Origin: JALOAD01 sp023228995 [NCBI: Candidatus Muiribacterium halophilum]
GTDB lineage: Bacteria > Muiribacteriota > Muiribacteriia > Muiribacteriales
Reading direction: 5' to 3'
Length of the DNA: 64,000 nt
Assembly (NCBI GenBank): GCA_023228995.1
Contig: JALOAD010000015.1
Span: forward strand, 1 to 64,000
The notes under the pieces were generated by a model, which saw only the letters and a list, made by a program, of their open reading frames with translations, did not search any database and was not told the origin of the DNA. A program made the translations under genes and the position numbers. Positions 26,743 through 36,240 of this stretch are shown piece after piece. How positions within the stretch are numbered: the stretch's first letter is position 1; each line of letters begins with the position of its first letter.

Positions 26743-27665
26743 GTATTCTCCCAATTTGTTATTATTTTTTTTGCATTTTCAATATCTTTCATCATATTAA
26801 TTCTTAATTCATTAAGGTCTTCAAATTTCCTTTCTTCTCTTAAAAACTCAAGAAATTCTACTTTTATTTTTTTATTATACATATTTTCAAGTTTTTTATC
26901 AAAAACATAAGTTTCAATCTTATCATCTTTTTCAAAATTTATAGTAGGTGCTCCGCCAATATTAGTTATACTTGAATAAATCTCATTATCAATATGAGTT
27001 TTTGTAATATAAACTCCTGGAAAAGGTACCAGTTTTCCACTTTGATTGTTTTCAATATTTAATGTAGGAACTCCAAGCTGATTGCCTAGCATATTGCCTT
27101 TTTTAACAATTCCCTGAACAAAGTAATTATAACCTAGAAAAAGATTTGCATGTTTTATATTATGTTCTCTAAGATATTGTCTTATTTTTGATGAAGATAT
27201 TCGATTTCCATTAATCTCAACTGGTTTTATTATAATTGCATTTTCTTTAAAATAATCTAAAATATCTTCAGCTTGACCTTTTCTTTGATAACCAAAATTA
27301 AAATTTTCACCGACAATTATTCTTTTAGGATTATAATTTTTTATTAAAAAAAGAATAAATTCCTTTTTATCCATATTTTTAAAATAATCATCAAAAAAAG
27401 GAGATATAATATAATCAACACCAGCATTTTCAATTATTTCAAGTTTTTCATCTGGTTCAGTAATATAATAAGTTTTAAGTTTATTTATATAAATAAGAGG
27501 ATGATTATAAAAAGAAAAAACAACTGAAGGTATATTATCAGCTTTTGAAAGCTCTATAAGTTTGTTTAAAAGAAATCTATGTCCTTTATGAACTCCATCA
27601 AAATTTCCAATTGCTATATTACATTCTTTAAATAAATTTTGTTTTATATTTTTTAAAATACTCAT
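26739..27665 (-). CDS. ribF: Bifunctional riboflavin kinase/FAD synthetase
   Basis: A 308-residue protein of normal RibF length. The N-terminal nucleotidyltransferase domain has GNFDGVHKGH near residue 21 and IVGENFNFGYQRKG near 115. The C-terminal riboflavin kinase domain has GNMLGNQLGVPTLNI near 195, where the usual PTAN reads PTLN. It makes FMN and then FAD in the cytoplasm. It follows truB with a 4-nt overlap, the common truB-ribF order of the nusA-infB operon. Confidence 0.92.
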   Translation of the reverse strand: MSILKNIKQNLFKECNIAIGNFDGVHKGHRFLLNKLIELSKADNIPSVVFSFYNHPLIYINKLKTYYITEPDEKLEIIENAGVDYIISPFFDDYFKNMDKKEFILFLIKNYNPKRIIVGENFNFGYQRKGQAEDILDYFKENAIIIKPVEINGNRISSSKIRQYLREHNIKHANLFLGYNYFVQGIVKKGNMLGNQLGVPTLNIENNQSGKLVPFPGVYITKTHIDNEIYSSITNIGGAPTINFEKDDKIETYVFDKKLENMYNKKIKVEFLEFLREERKFEDLNELRINMMKDIENAKKIITNWENT

Positions 27666-28528
27666 ATAAGCATTATATCCGGCTTTAAAAACTCTCCCTC
27701 AGTTTTATATATTGCAAGTAATCTACCAGTTCCTATCTCTAATATTTTTATTTTTTCATCATTATTGAATTTTTCTTTATTTCTTATAAAAACACCATTA
27801 CTTAATCTCTCTGTATCAGAATAATATAAACATGGAAGATCAATATATTTTGAAGGGTCAATAATATTATTTTTTATATCTTCAATAGTATTAATATTTT
27901 GAAGTTCTTTTGAATCATCAATTAAAAAATCACCAGTACTTGTTCTTGTAAGAGCTGAAAGACAGCTTGGAATATTAAAATGTTCTCCTATATCTCTTGC
28001 AATACTTCTTATATAAGTACCTTTTGAACATTCAACTTCAATTATTATATCAGGGGATAAAGTATCAATAAGTTTTATAGAATAAATATGTACTTTAACA
28101 GGTTTAAGTTTTGGTTTTAATCCGCTTCTTTGAAGTTCATAAGCTCTTTTTCCGTTTATTTTTTTAGCAGATATGTCAGGAGGAAGTTGCATTATACTAC
28201 CTGTTATGCTTTTTAGATATTTTTTTATACTCTGATTATCAGGAAATACAAAATCTTCTTTAACTTCAAATTTTTCTCCTGTAATATCAAGTGAATCTGT
28301 GGAAAAACCAAAAGTAATCCTACCAATATAACTTTTTTTTCCTGTCATAAAAAAATCAGCTAATTTTGTAGTCTTCCCTAACATTACAAGCAAAACACCT
28401 TTTGCCATAGGATCAAGCGTACCAAGATATCCAATTTTAAATTTTTTTGGAAGAATTTTTTTAAGTTTTCTAATAACATCAAATGAACTTATTCCACGAG
28501 GTTTATTTATATTAAGAAGTCCAAACAT
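27662..28528 (-). CDS. truB: tRNA pseudouridine(55) synthase TruB
   Basis: A 288-residue protein. The catalytic motif YLGTLDPMAKGVLLV near residue 34 holds the essential Asp. GLLNINKPRGISSFDVIRKL at the N terminus, KKINGKRAYELQR and ECSKGTYIRSIARDIG are typical TruB blocks. It converts U55 of tRNA to pseudouridine. One nucleotide separates it from the upstream PP2C phosphatase gene; it overlaps ribF. Confidence 0.94.
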   Translation of the reverse strand: MFGLLNINKPRGISSFDVIRKLKKILPKKFKIGYLGTLDPMAKGVLLVMLGKTTKLADFFMTGKKSYIGRITFGFSTDSLDITGEKFEVKEDFVFPDNQSIKKYLKSITGSIMQLPPDISAKKINGKRAYELQRSGLKPKLKPVKVHIYSIKLIDTLSPDIIIEVECSKGTYIRSIARDIGEHFNIPSCLSALTRTSTGDFLIDDSKELQNINTIEDIKNNIIDPSKYIDLPCLYYSDTERLSNGVFIRNKEKFNNDEKIKILEIGTGRLLAIYKTEGEFLKPDIMLI

Positions 28529-28529
28529 T

Positions 28530-29729
28530 TTAAAATTTCATAACGACAAGAGAAACATCATCGTCAATATCCTTTTTTCTGAAATCATAATATTCTTCAA
28601 AAATTTTTTCCATTATAAATTCAGGTTCAAGCTTTGTATGAGATACAACTACATTTTCAAATCTTTCTTTTTCATTAATATAATTATCTCTGCTTGAATT
28701 ATACTCAATTGCTCCATCTGAATATAAAACAAGAACATCACCCTCTTTCCAATTACATTTTTCAACAGTAAATTCCTCATTATTAAACGAACCAAGGAAA
28801 ATACCGCCAGACTTAAGATTATTAACCTTTTTATCACTTATTAAAAAAGGATAATTATGTCCAGCATTCACATACTGTATTTCTCTTTTTTTTGTATTAA
28901 ATATTCCTGTAAATAATGTAATAAAAGTTGTTTCATTACCAATTTCTTTATAAAGCATTTTATTAAGGTCTTTTACAAAATCACTTACTTTAAAATCTAT
29001 TCCTCTATCTAAATATGCACTTATAAGAGAATGTACAATAACCATTGTCATAGAAGCATAAATACCTTTACCTGATACATCTCCTATACAAAACATAAAA
29101 TTATCATTGTCAATAGGAAAAATCTTAAAATAATCTCCACCAACTTCAAATGCAGTTCTATAAAAAGAATACATCTTTATATTTTTATAATTATCAAGAG
29201 AACACACTATTTTTTCTTGAAATTTTCTCGCTAGATCCATTTCTCTACTAATTTTTTCCATTTGAACTATATTTTTATGAAATCTGATATTTTCAATAGC
29301 ATGACCAATTTGAGTAGAAAGAATTTCCATAAGATTTTTTTCATTTTCAGTAAACGGCTGTTTATTATTTCTTTCTGTAACATTAATTATTCCAAGTGCT
29401 CTATTATCATTTATAATAGGAACACACATAAAATTTCTTTCTTGATCTATTACCGAACATAATGAATTAAGTACTTTTTGAGTAACCGAACCAGCTTTTT
29501 TAATCTTTTCATTTTCAATAAAACCAGATGTATCAAAACCTTTTCCAAGCTTTATAAAAGGGATATTTTTATCATCGAGTAAAACTATAGAACATCTTGA
29601 ACAATTCATTATTTTAAGAATTTTTTCTATTACTATACGAAGAAGTGCATCAAAATTAAATACAGTAGCAACTGACGCACTTATTTCCTGTAAAAATTTA
29701 AGTCTATCAAGTTCATTATTATCTGCCAT
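28530..29729 (-). CDS. GAF domain / PP2C-type SpoIIE phosphatase (RsbU-like)
   Basis: A 399-residue cytoplasmic protein. Residues 1-150 form a GAF sensor domain (LRIVIEKILKIMNCSRCSIVLLD). The rest is a SpoIIE/RsbU phosphatase with MDLARKFQEKIV, VGGDYFKIF near 195, GDVSGKGIYASMTM, NAGHNYPFL and LYSDGAIEY; metal-binding Asp residues are present. Family members dephosphorylate STAS anti-anti-sigma factors. Its place is odd: it overlaps nrnA by 11 nt and lies 1 nt from truB, inside the translation-factor operon. Confidence 0.88.
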   Translation of the reverse strand: MADNNELDRLKFLQEISASVATVFNFDALLRIVIEKILKIMNCSRCSIVLLDDKNIPFIKLGKGFDTSGFIENEKIKKAGSVTQKVLNSLCSVIDQERNFMCVPIINDNRALGIINVTERNNKQPFTENEKNLMEILSTQIGHAIENIRFHKNIVQMEKISREMDLARKFQEKIVCSLDNYKNIKMYSFYRTAFEVGGDYFKIFPIDNDNFMFCIGDVSGKGIYASMTMVIVHSLISAYLDRGIDFKVSDFVKDLNKMLYKEIGNETTFITLFTGIFNTKKREIQYVNAGHNYPFLISDKKVNNLKSGGIFLGSFNNEEFTVEKCNWKEGDVLVLYSDGAIEYNSSRDNYINEKERFENVVVSHTKLEPEFIMEKIFEEYYDFRKKDIDDDVSLVVMKF

Positions 29730-30687
29730 TTAAATTAATCTCTTTAATAACATTTAATATTTTTTTAATATTATCAAGTGTATTGCCTTTTACATTAAAT
29801 CCAGCTGCGTTTTTATGTCCTCCACCACCAAATCTGACAGCAACTTCAGATATATCAGTTTTTTTGGACCTTATACTAACTTTTTGCTGTTCTTTAGAAA
29901 TTTCCATAAGAACAAAAGCAATATCAATCTCTTTATATATTGTAAACTGATTAACTATCCCATCAGTATCTTCCTGAAAACAATTTGTTTCTTCAAAATC
30001 TTCAATAGTTATATAAGAATACATAGCATTATCTACTTTTTGCGATCTAGAAAAAGCTTTTTTTATAAGTTCAAACTTTCTTGCAGGAAAAGATCCATAA
30101 AGTTTTTCCATAAGCTGAGGGTAATTGACTCCAGTAGCAATAAGATGTGAAACAGCATCAAAAACATCACTTTTAGTATTTTGATATCTAAAAGCTCCCG
30201 TATCTGTAATAATTCCAGTAAGAAGACACAAAGCTATGTTAATATCAATATGTTCTAAATAATGCTCTCTAAAAAATTCACATAAAATAAGTGCAGTAGC
30301 TGCTTTTTCAGAATCTATTAGATTATGTCTTGCAAAACCTGAGTTAGTATGATGATGATCTATACATACTATTTTTTTTCCTCTCAAATCACTTTCCTCG
30401 AGACCTATACGGCTTATTTCAGAAATATCAAGAACAAACAATACATCAAAATCCCGAGCTTCAAAATCATCCAAGTCATAAATATTTTTTGTTTCTGGTA
30501 AAAAACTATACACTTCAGGTACTTCATCTCTAAAAAATACTTTTGAATTTTTGCCAAGTTTTTTCAACAGAAGATCTAAAGCTATAGAAGAACCTATAGA
30601 ATCACCATCTGGTCTCATATGAGAAAAAATTGCAAAATCTTGATTTTCTTGTATTAATTCATTAATCCTGTTCTGGACGTCTTTCAT
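29719..30687 (-). CDS. nrnA: DHH/DHHA1 phosphoesterase, NrnA-type nanoRNase/pAp phosphatase
   Basis: A 322-residue protein with SHMRPDGDSIGSSIAL near residue 22, VLDISE, IDHHHTNSGFA near 109 (DHH motif), ITDTGAFRYQN and the C-terminal DHHA1 motif GGGHKNAAGF near 292. NrnA degrades short oligoribonucleotides and dephosphorylates 3'-phosphoadenosine 5'-phosphate. Position after rbfA is the classical one for this gene. It overlaps rbfA by 26 nt. Confidence 0.9.
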   Translation of the reverse strand: MKDVQNRINELIQENQDFAIFSHMRPDGDSIGSSIALDLLLKKLGKNSKVFFRDEVPEVYSFLPETKNIYDLDDFEARDFDVLFVLDISEISRIGLEESDLRGKKIVCIDHHHTNSGFARHNLIDSEKAATALILCEFFREHYLEHIDINIALCLLTGIITDTGAFRYQNTKSDVFDAVSHLIATGVNYPQLMEKLYGSFPARKFELIKKAFSRSQKVDNAMYSYITIEDFEETNCFQEDTDGIVNQFTIYKEIDIAFVLMEISKEQQKVSIRSKKTDISEVAVRFGGGGHKNAAGFNVKGNTLDNIKKILNVIKEINLNGR

Positions 30688-31030
30688 CGTTTAACCTCTT
30701 AAAAAGTCTATTAAGATAATCAACCTGTTCTGGAGAATCATCATATATAAAATTTAATTTTGGTGTAAATTTTATCTTTATTCTGCTTGAAAATTCTTTT
30801 TGTATAAAACCTCTTGCATTTTCAAATACAGTTTTAGCCTGTTCTTTTTCTTCATCTGTTAAAGAATATATACTATAATATACTTTTGCATTTCGCATAT
30901 CAGGAGAAATATCAACAGAAGTTATTGTAACAAAAGACATTCTAGGATCTCCCATTCTTGTCTCAAGAATGTTAACAATAATATTCATTATATCTTGATT
31001 TGATCTTTTTAATTTCCATTCAAGCGACAT
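30662..31030 (-). CDS. rbfA: 30S ribosome-binding factor A
   Basis: A 122-residue protein of RbfA length with the KH-like fold signatures SNQDIMNIIVNILETRMGDPRM, VTITSVDISPDMRNAKVYYS and FTPKLNFIYDDSPEQ. It helps mature the 3' end of 16S rRNA and the small subunit. It lies 3 nt after infB and overlaps nrnA. Confidence 0.92.
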   Translation of the reverse strand: MSLEWKLKRSNQDIMNIIVNILETRMGDPRMSFVTITSVDISPDMRNAKVYYSIYSLTDEEKEQAKTVFENARGFIQKEFSSRIKIKFTPKLNFIYDDSPEQVDYLNRLFKRLNDERRPEQD

Positions 31031-31033
31031 ATA

Positions 31034-33253
31034 TTATCTTTCCTCTTCTCTTTCCTCAATTATCTCAATTATATCACCTTCTTTGAGATCATTAAAGTTT
31101 TCTATTCCAATACCACATTCAAATCCTGTAGCAACTTCAGATACATCGTCTTTAAATCTTTTTAAAGATGAAAGTTTAGATTGATATATTTCTGTACCAT
31201 CTCTAATAAGTTTAACTTTTGATTTTCTTTTAACAACTCCGTTATCAACTTTACAGCCTGCAATAGTTCCATGCTTAGGCACTTTGAAAGTCTGAAGAAC
31301 AACAGCCTGACCAATTACAACATCTTTATATATTGCAGCATACATGCCTTTAAGAATAGCTCTAATATCATCAATCACTTCATAAATTATTTTATAAGTT
31401 CTTATTTCAACACCTTCTTTTTCAGCAAGTTTTGTAGCATTAGAACTCTCTCTTATATTAAAACCAATTATTATTGCATTTGATGCAACAGCAAGGTTTA
31501 CATCTGTTTCACTGATTATTCCAACTCCAAGATGTATTACATTTACATCAACTTCTTCATCAGAAAGTTTTTCAAGACTATCTTTTAAAGCTGTTCCAGT
31601 TCCACCAACATCTGACTTAAGTATTATACTTAATTTCTTCTTTTCAGCTCCAACATTCATGCTTAAAAGTTCTTCAAGAGTTTTTCCTTTATTGCCACCT
31701 GAAAGTGCTTTATATTTTATAATAGCTTTCTGAACTATTTCACGAGCTATTTTTTCATTATGAACTACTTTAAACTTGTCTCCAGAACGAGGAACATCAT
31801 TTAATCCCATTATTTCAACTGCTTTTGAAGGTTCTGCTCTTTCAACTAATTTACCATGTTCATCAAACATTGCTTTGATTTTTCCATAAGTCATTCCAGA
31901 AACAACAATATCACCTTTATGAAGAACACCTTTTTGGACAATTATAGTAGCTAAAGGACCTTTTCCTTTATGTTTATATGATTCAACTACAATTCCTTGA
32001 GAAGGTACATCATAATCAGCTTTAAGATCTTCCATTTCCGAAACTAAAATTATCATTTCAAGAAGTTCTTCAATATTTATACCGTTTTTGGCAGAAAGTT
32101 CTACCATTATAGTTGTACCACCCCAATTTTCAGCAACAAGACCAATATTTGATAATTCTTGTCTTACTTTATCAGGATTAGCACCAGGTCTATCTATTTT
32201 ATTTATAGCAATTATTATAGGTACTTTTGCAGCTCTAGCATGATCTATAGCCTCAAGGGTCTGTGGTTTTAAACCATCATCAGCAGCAATTACTATTATT
32301 GCAATATCAGTTGCAGTAGCACCCTGGGCTCTCATTTCAGTAAAAGCTTCATGACCTGGAGTATCAATAAATGTAATAAGATTTTTATTCCATGTTATCT
32401 GATAAGCTCCAATATGCTGAGTTATTCCACCAGCTTCTCTTCCTGCAACATTAGTATGCCTTATATTATCAAGCAAAGTAGTTTTGCCATGATCAACATG
32501 ACCCATAATAGTTACAACTGGTGGTCTTGCTCTAAGTTCATTGCTTATATTTTTATTAGCAGATTTTTCATCTATTTTTAATTCAGTATCAAAACCAAAA
32601 TCTTCTGCAATAAGTGATGCAAGGTCATAATCTAATGGTTGAGCTACATTAGTTACACCAAGAAGCATAAGTTTTTTTATTATTTCATTCTGAGGAAGTT
32701 TTATCATTTCAGAAAATTCTTTTAATCCAATTAATTCAGGTATTAAAATTTTTTCTTTTACTTCTTCAATTTTGTGTATGTCTTCCTGCTGTTCTGGTTT
32801 TTTCTTATCATTTACAATTTCTTTTGCATCATATTCTTCTTTTTTGGATTTCATAGCTTGTCTTTTATGTCTTTCTTCTTTGGAAAACTTTTTACCTGTT
32901 TCCATTTCAATAATTTCAAGTTCATCAATAATATCCTGATCAATTATAGTTTCATCTTCATCAATTTCACCAGGTTTTATATCTGCATTAATAACTATTT
33001 CACCTTCTGTTATAAGTTTAGGTACTTTCTTTTTTGCAGTTTTGGCAGCAGCTTTAGCCTTTGTAAGAGGCTTTTTTGGCAGGTTTTTTTTATATGTTTC
33101 AGCAGAAGCATTTTTTTTAAGAAGTTCATACTCCTCGTCTGATATCGTAGAAGCATGATGTCTTTTATTCAAAGTTATATCAAGCTTTTCACACATATCA
33201 TAAATGTCTTTATATTCCATTCCCAATTCTTTTTTTATTTCAGATATCTTCAC
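31034..33253 (-). CDS. infB: Translation initiation factor IF-2
   Basis: A 739-residue protein. It has an N-terminal charged, Lys/Ala-rich extension, an IF2_N domain (SEMIKLPQNEIIKKLMLLGV near 180) and the GTPase domain with GHVDHGKTT near 251, DTPGHEAF and NKIDRPGAN. Domains II to IV follow to the end. The start codon is GTG at 33253, placed 6 nt after GGGGG. It brings fMet-tRNA to the 30S subunit. It follows nusA by 13 nt. Confidence 0.96.
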   Translation of the reverse strand: MKISEIKKELGMEYKDIYDMCEKLDITLNKRHHASTISDEEYELLKKNASAETYKKNLPKKPLTKAKAAAKTAKKKVPKLITEGEIVINADIKPGEIDEDETIIDQDIIDELEIIEMETGKKFSKEERHKRQAMKSKKEEYDAKEIVNDKKKPEQQEDIHKIEEVKEKILIPELIGLKEFSEMIKLPQNEIIKKLMLLGVTNVAQPLDYDLASLIAEDFGFDTELKIDEKSANKNISNELRARPPVVTIMGHVDHGKTTLLDNIRHTNVAGREAGGITQHIGAYQITWNKNLITFIDTPGHEAFTEMRAQGATATDIAIIVIAADDGLKPQTLEAIDHARAAKVPIIIAINKIDRPGANPDKVRQELSNIGLVAENWGGTTIMVELSAKNGINIEELLEMIILVSEMEDLKADYDVPSQGIVVESYKHKGKGPLATIIVQKGVLHKGDIVVSGMTYGKIKAMFDEHGKLVERAEPSKAVEIMGLNDVPRSGDKFKVVHNEKIAREIVQKAIIKYKALSGGNKGKTLEELLSMNVGAEKKKLSIILKSDVGGTGTALKDSLEKLSDEEVDVNVIHLGVGIISETDVNLAVASNAIIIGFNIRESSNATKLAEKEGVEIRTYKIIYEVIDDIRAILKGMYAAIYKDVVIGQAVVLQTFKVPKHGTIAGCKVDNGVVKRKSKVKLIRDGTEIYQSKLSSLKRFKDDVSEVATGFECGIGIENFNDLKEGDIIEIIEEREEER

Positions 33254-33266
33254 GATAAGCCCCCTA

Positions 33267-34334
33267 TTAATCTAATAATTTTTCAACTTTCTTTCTCTTT
33301 TGAGACTCACTTACAATGTCTATTCTTGCACCAACTAATCTTGCTGCAAGTCTAACATTCTGTCCCTCTTTTCCGATAGCCAGAGAAAGATGGTGGTCAG
33401 GCACTACTACCTCGGTATTAATACCACCAGTTTCATCTCTAATTTCAATAGAGACAACTTCAGATGGAGCGAGAGCGTTGGTTATATATCGTTTGATGTC
33501 TTCATTGTATCTTATAACATCTATTTTCTCGCCTCTAAGTTCATTAACTATCTGTTGTATTCTAACACCTTTTACTCCAACACAAGCACCAACAGCATCA
33601 ACTTTTTCATTTAAAGAGACTACTGCTATCTTTGATCTGCTTCCTGGTTCTCTTGATACGGAAATTATTTCAATTACACCATCTATTATTTCAGGTATTT
33701 CATTTTCAAACAATCTTTTTAAAAAATCTGTATTAGCTCTTGAAAGAAAAACCATTGAACCTCTTATATTTCTTTTCACATCAGCAATTACAGCTTTTAT
33801 AAGTTGTCCGGTACGAAATCTCTCTCCAGGTATCTGATCTTTTTTCATTATAACAGCTTCAACCTGTCCTATATCAACTAAAATACTTTCATCAGTTTGA
33901 ACTTTCTGCACTTTACCCTGAATAAGACATCCAAGTTTTGACATAAAATCATTAAAAAGATTGTCTTTTTCAGCTTCTTTAATCTTCTGCACAATTATTT
34001 GTCTAGCAGTTTGAGCTGCAATTCTACCAACACTTTCAGGAGAAAGTTCAATATTAATAAAATCTCCTATTTTAATATCAGGATCATGTTCTCTAGCTAC
34101 TTGAAGTCCCATTTCATTAATATTTTTAGCACTGCCTTTGACAACTTTCTTACTTGCATATACTTTTATCTCTCCATCTTTCTCATCAAATTCAATATGA
34201 AGATTTTCGATATCTGCAAATTTTCTTTTAATAGCCATTACAACTGAACTTTTTATTGCGTCAATAACTACATCCTTTTCTATGCCTTTTTCATTTAAAA
34301 GCTGTTCTACTGCTTGAAGGATTTGAGCATTCAT
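33267..34334 (-). CDS. nusA: Transcription termination/antitermination factor NusA
   Basis: A 355-residue NusA with an N-terminal domain (MNAQILQAVEQLLNEKGI), S1 domain (QGKVQKVQTDESILVDIG) and two KH domains (GVKGVRIQQIVNELRGEKIDVI, AIGKEGQNVRLAARLVGARIDI). The C-terminal acidic repeats found in enteric NusA are absent, as in many other phyla. rimP, often upstream, is missing. SD GGAGG lies before the ATG. A promoter and a hairpin with a T-rich tail precede it, so transcription may be attenuated in the leader. Confidence 0.95.
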   Translation of the reverse strand: MNAQILQAVEQLLNEKGIEKDVVIDAIKSSVVMAIKRKFADIENLHIEFDEKDGEIKVYASKKVVKGSAKNINEMGLQVAREHDPDIKIGDFINIELSPESVGRIAAQTARQIIVQKIKEAEKDNLFNDFMSKLGCLIQGKVQKVQTDESILVDIGQVEAVIMKKDQIPGERFRTGQLIKAVIADVKRNIRGSMVFLSRANTDFLKRLFENEIPEIIDGVIEIISVSREPGSRSKIAVVSLNEKVDAVGACVGVKGVRIQQIVNELRGEKIDVIRYNEDIKRYITNALAPSEVVSIEIRDETGGINTEVVVPDHHLSLAIGKEGQNVRLAARLVGARIDIVSESQKRKKVEKLLD

Positions 34335-34355
34335 CGTAAACCTCCATTTTTTTAT

Positions 34356-34383
34356 GAAAAATTAAAGGGCGACATAATCGCCC
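34356..34383 (-). terminator. Terminator-like hairpin in the nusA leader
   Basis: Minus strand: GGGCGA-TTATG-TCGCCC (34383-34367) followed by TTTAATTTTT. The 6-bp GC-rich stem and U-rich tail resemble an intrinsic terminator. It lies between the probable nusA promoter and the nusA start, so it can act as leader attenuator or end the upstream BatA-type transcript. Confidence 0.6.
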
Positions 34384-34414
34384 CCAATTTATACATTATT
34401 GGACTATTTGGATA

Positions 34415-34443
34415 AATATAATACAAAAAAAATTCTTTTTCAA
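34415..34443 (-). promoter_or_regulatory. Promoter of the nusA-infB operon
   Basis: Minus strand: TTGAAA (34443-34438), 17-bp spacer, TATATT (34420-34415). It lies 70-110 nt before the nusA start and upstream of the GGGCGA hairpin. Confidence 0.6.
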
Positions 34444-34470
34444 GTCACATTATTTTCAAAAGGGAAAAAT

Positions 34471-36240
34471 TCATCTTACTATCAGCATATAAAGGGAAAA
34501 TAAAAAAAGAAATATAAATATTAGAATTTTTGAATTTAATGGATTAAATATCTTTAAAGTATAAGAATTTTGTTCAAGTTTATCTATTACAAGCTCAATA
34601 TTATCTTCGTCAAATACAAAACCTCCATTTTTTTTACTTATATTTTCAAGAAAAACCATATCAGGTTTTAAATTAGATATCTCACTTAAAGAATCAAATA
34701 CACTAAAAAAATATGTTTTTTCATAAATAATCTTTGAATTAGCTTCAATTCTTGCATCAACACGATAATCTCCAGTGTTTTCTAGTAAATATTCAAGATT
34801 ATTCTCACCTTTTTTTTCTCCATTAATATAAAGAGATATGTTTTCAGAAAGATTACTTTTCACATCAATAAATAGTTTTTCTCCAATAACATAAGTTTTT
34901 CTATTATGAGAAAACCTAATACTTTCACTTGAACTTGAATAATATGAAATAAGACCAGAAAAAAATTTTTCATAAATATTAACAGGTATATCAGATACAT
35001 TTACAGCTTGTGAAAGAGATATCCTATATAAAGGACCAAATTTGAAAAGAATATATTTTCCTTTACCAAAACTAAAAACAGAAAGTAAATTTTTTTTAGT
35101 TGATGAATCATAAAGAAGATCTATTGAAGGTTTATTTATATCAATATCAACAAAATAATCATAATCTGATATTTTATCCCAAACTAAATTATTAGTTAAA
35201 ATTTTAGAAGATATTTCAAAAAAAGGAAATCTTCTGTATTTATCAGGAATTGAAAATGTATTTCTTTTTTTTACAATATTATCAGGTTTTCCAAAAAACG
35301 GAATTGTAAAATCTAATGAATTTTCACCTACAAAAAACATATAAAGCCCACCGTTTTCTATATATTCCCTAATTGTATCTTCTGAAAATAAAGAACTTTC
35401 AAATTCAATAACTGCATTATAAGAAGAATCAATGTTTTCTGATTTTTCATTTTTTATATCAAGTTTTCCGTGTTTTTTTAAAAAATTACCTAAAAAAGCT
35501 TTTTCAGGTCCAGGATAAACATAAGAAAGCAAGAATTTTTTAGTATCTTCAATAACAGTTATTTTAAATTCCCTTGTATTATTATCTTTATCTGTTTCTT
35601 CTTTAAATGGTATAACAGAAACTCTAAGATTATAAATACCTTTTTTTAATGAAATTCTTTTTTTGATTATATTAAGTCCTTTATATAATAATATTTCTTC
35701 TTTTTCACCATTAAATTCCAATATTGAATTTTTACTTTCATTTCCTTGTAAAAACACTTTAAAAACAAATTCATTTTCAATATTTTCAAATATATTTTCC
35801 GGCAAATCAATATCAGATATACTTATATCAAAATTTTCCTTTCTATCTTTTAGTCTTAAAGAAAATATTTTTGAAGCTGAATTAATCGATTTTTCAGGTG
35901 GATTCTGATTTCCATCACTAAGAAGTATTATATTTGAAAATAAAGGTGAAATTTCTGATACAGCTTTACTTATATCTGAAAGACCATTGTATTTTAGAGC
36001 TTTATTTTTATTTTTACTTAATATTCCAGAAAAAAAATAAACATTATCAATTCCTGTTTTTTTTTGAATTTGAATTCTTTTTTCATCAAGATCTTCAACA
36101 CTTAAAGAAACATCCTGAAGAATAACTGTATTTTTTGTAAAAGAAATTTTATTTTTTAATGAAATATCAATATCTACAATCAGAAAAATAATTAAAATTA
36201 ATAAAACTATTCTTAAAATCAATTTATAATTTAATTTCAA
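34471..36240 (-). CDS. Membrane-anchored protein of the MoxR/BatA cluster, unknown function
   Basis: A 589-residue protein with one membrane segment near each end (residues 8-24 and about 568-586) and a large extracytoplasmic part. An early stretch (FSNIILLSDGNQNPPEK) resembles a von Willebrand A fold, and the middle (YIENGGLYMFFVG) recalls the glutamine-amidotransferase-like part of such proteins. The start is TTG at 36240 behind a perfect GGAGG six nt upstream, directly after the stop of the BatA-like gene. It is the last gene of the MoxR-DUF58-BatA-like set. I recognise no closer family. Confidence 0.65.
   Translation of the reverse strand: MKLNYKLILRIVLLILIIFLIVDIDISLKNKISFTKNTVILQDVSLSVEDLDEKRIQIQKKTGIDNVYFFSGILSKNKNKALKYNGLSDISKAVSEISPLFSNIILLSDGNQNPPEKSINSASKIFSLRLKDRKENFDISISDIDLPENIFENIENEFVFKVFLQGNESKNSILEFNGEKEEILLYKGLNIIKKRISLKKGIYNLRVSVIPFKEETDKDNNTREFKITVIEDTKKFLLSYVYPGPEKAFLGNFLKKHGKLDIKNEKSENIDSSYNAVIEFESSLFSEDTIREYIENGGLYMFFVGENSLDFTIPFFGKPDNIVKKRNTFSIPDKYRRFPFFEISSKILTNNLVWDKISDYDYFVDIDINKPSIDLLYDSSTKKNLLSVFSFGKGKYILFKFGPLYRISLSQAVNVSDIPVNIYEKFFSGLISYYSSSSESIRFSHNRKTYVIGEKLFIDVKSNLSENISLYINGEKKGENNLEYLLENTGDYRVDARIEANSKIIYEKTYFFSVFDSLSEISNLKPDMVFLENISKKNGGFVFDEDNIELVIDKLEQNSYTLKIFNPLNSKILIFIFLFLFSLYMLIVR

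Noticed and set aside
27666-28540. FMN riboswitch for ribF
   Set aside because: ribF overlaps truB and has no leader of its own.
30662-31030. Overlap of rbfA and nrnA as a frameshift
   Set aside because: Both frames encode full-length proteins with intact family motifs; a 26-nt overlap is acceptable in this compact genome.
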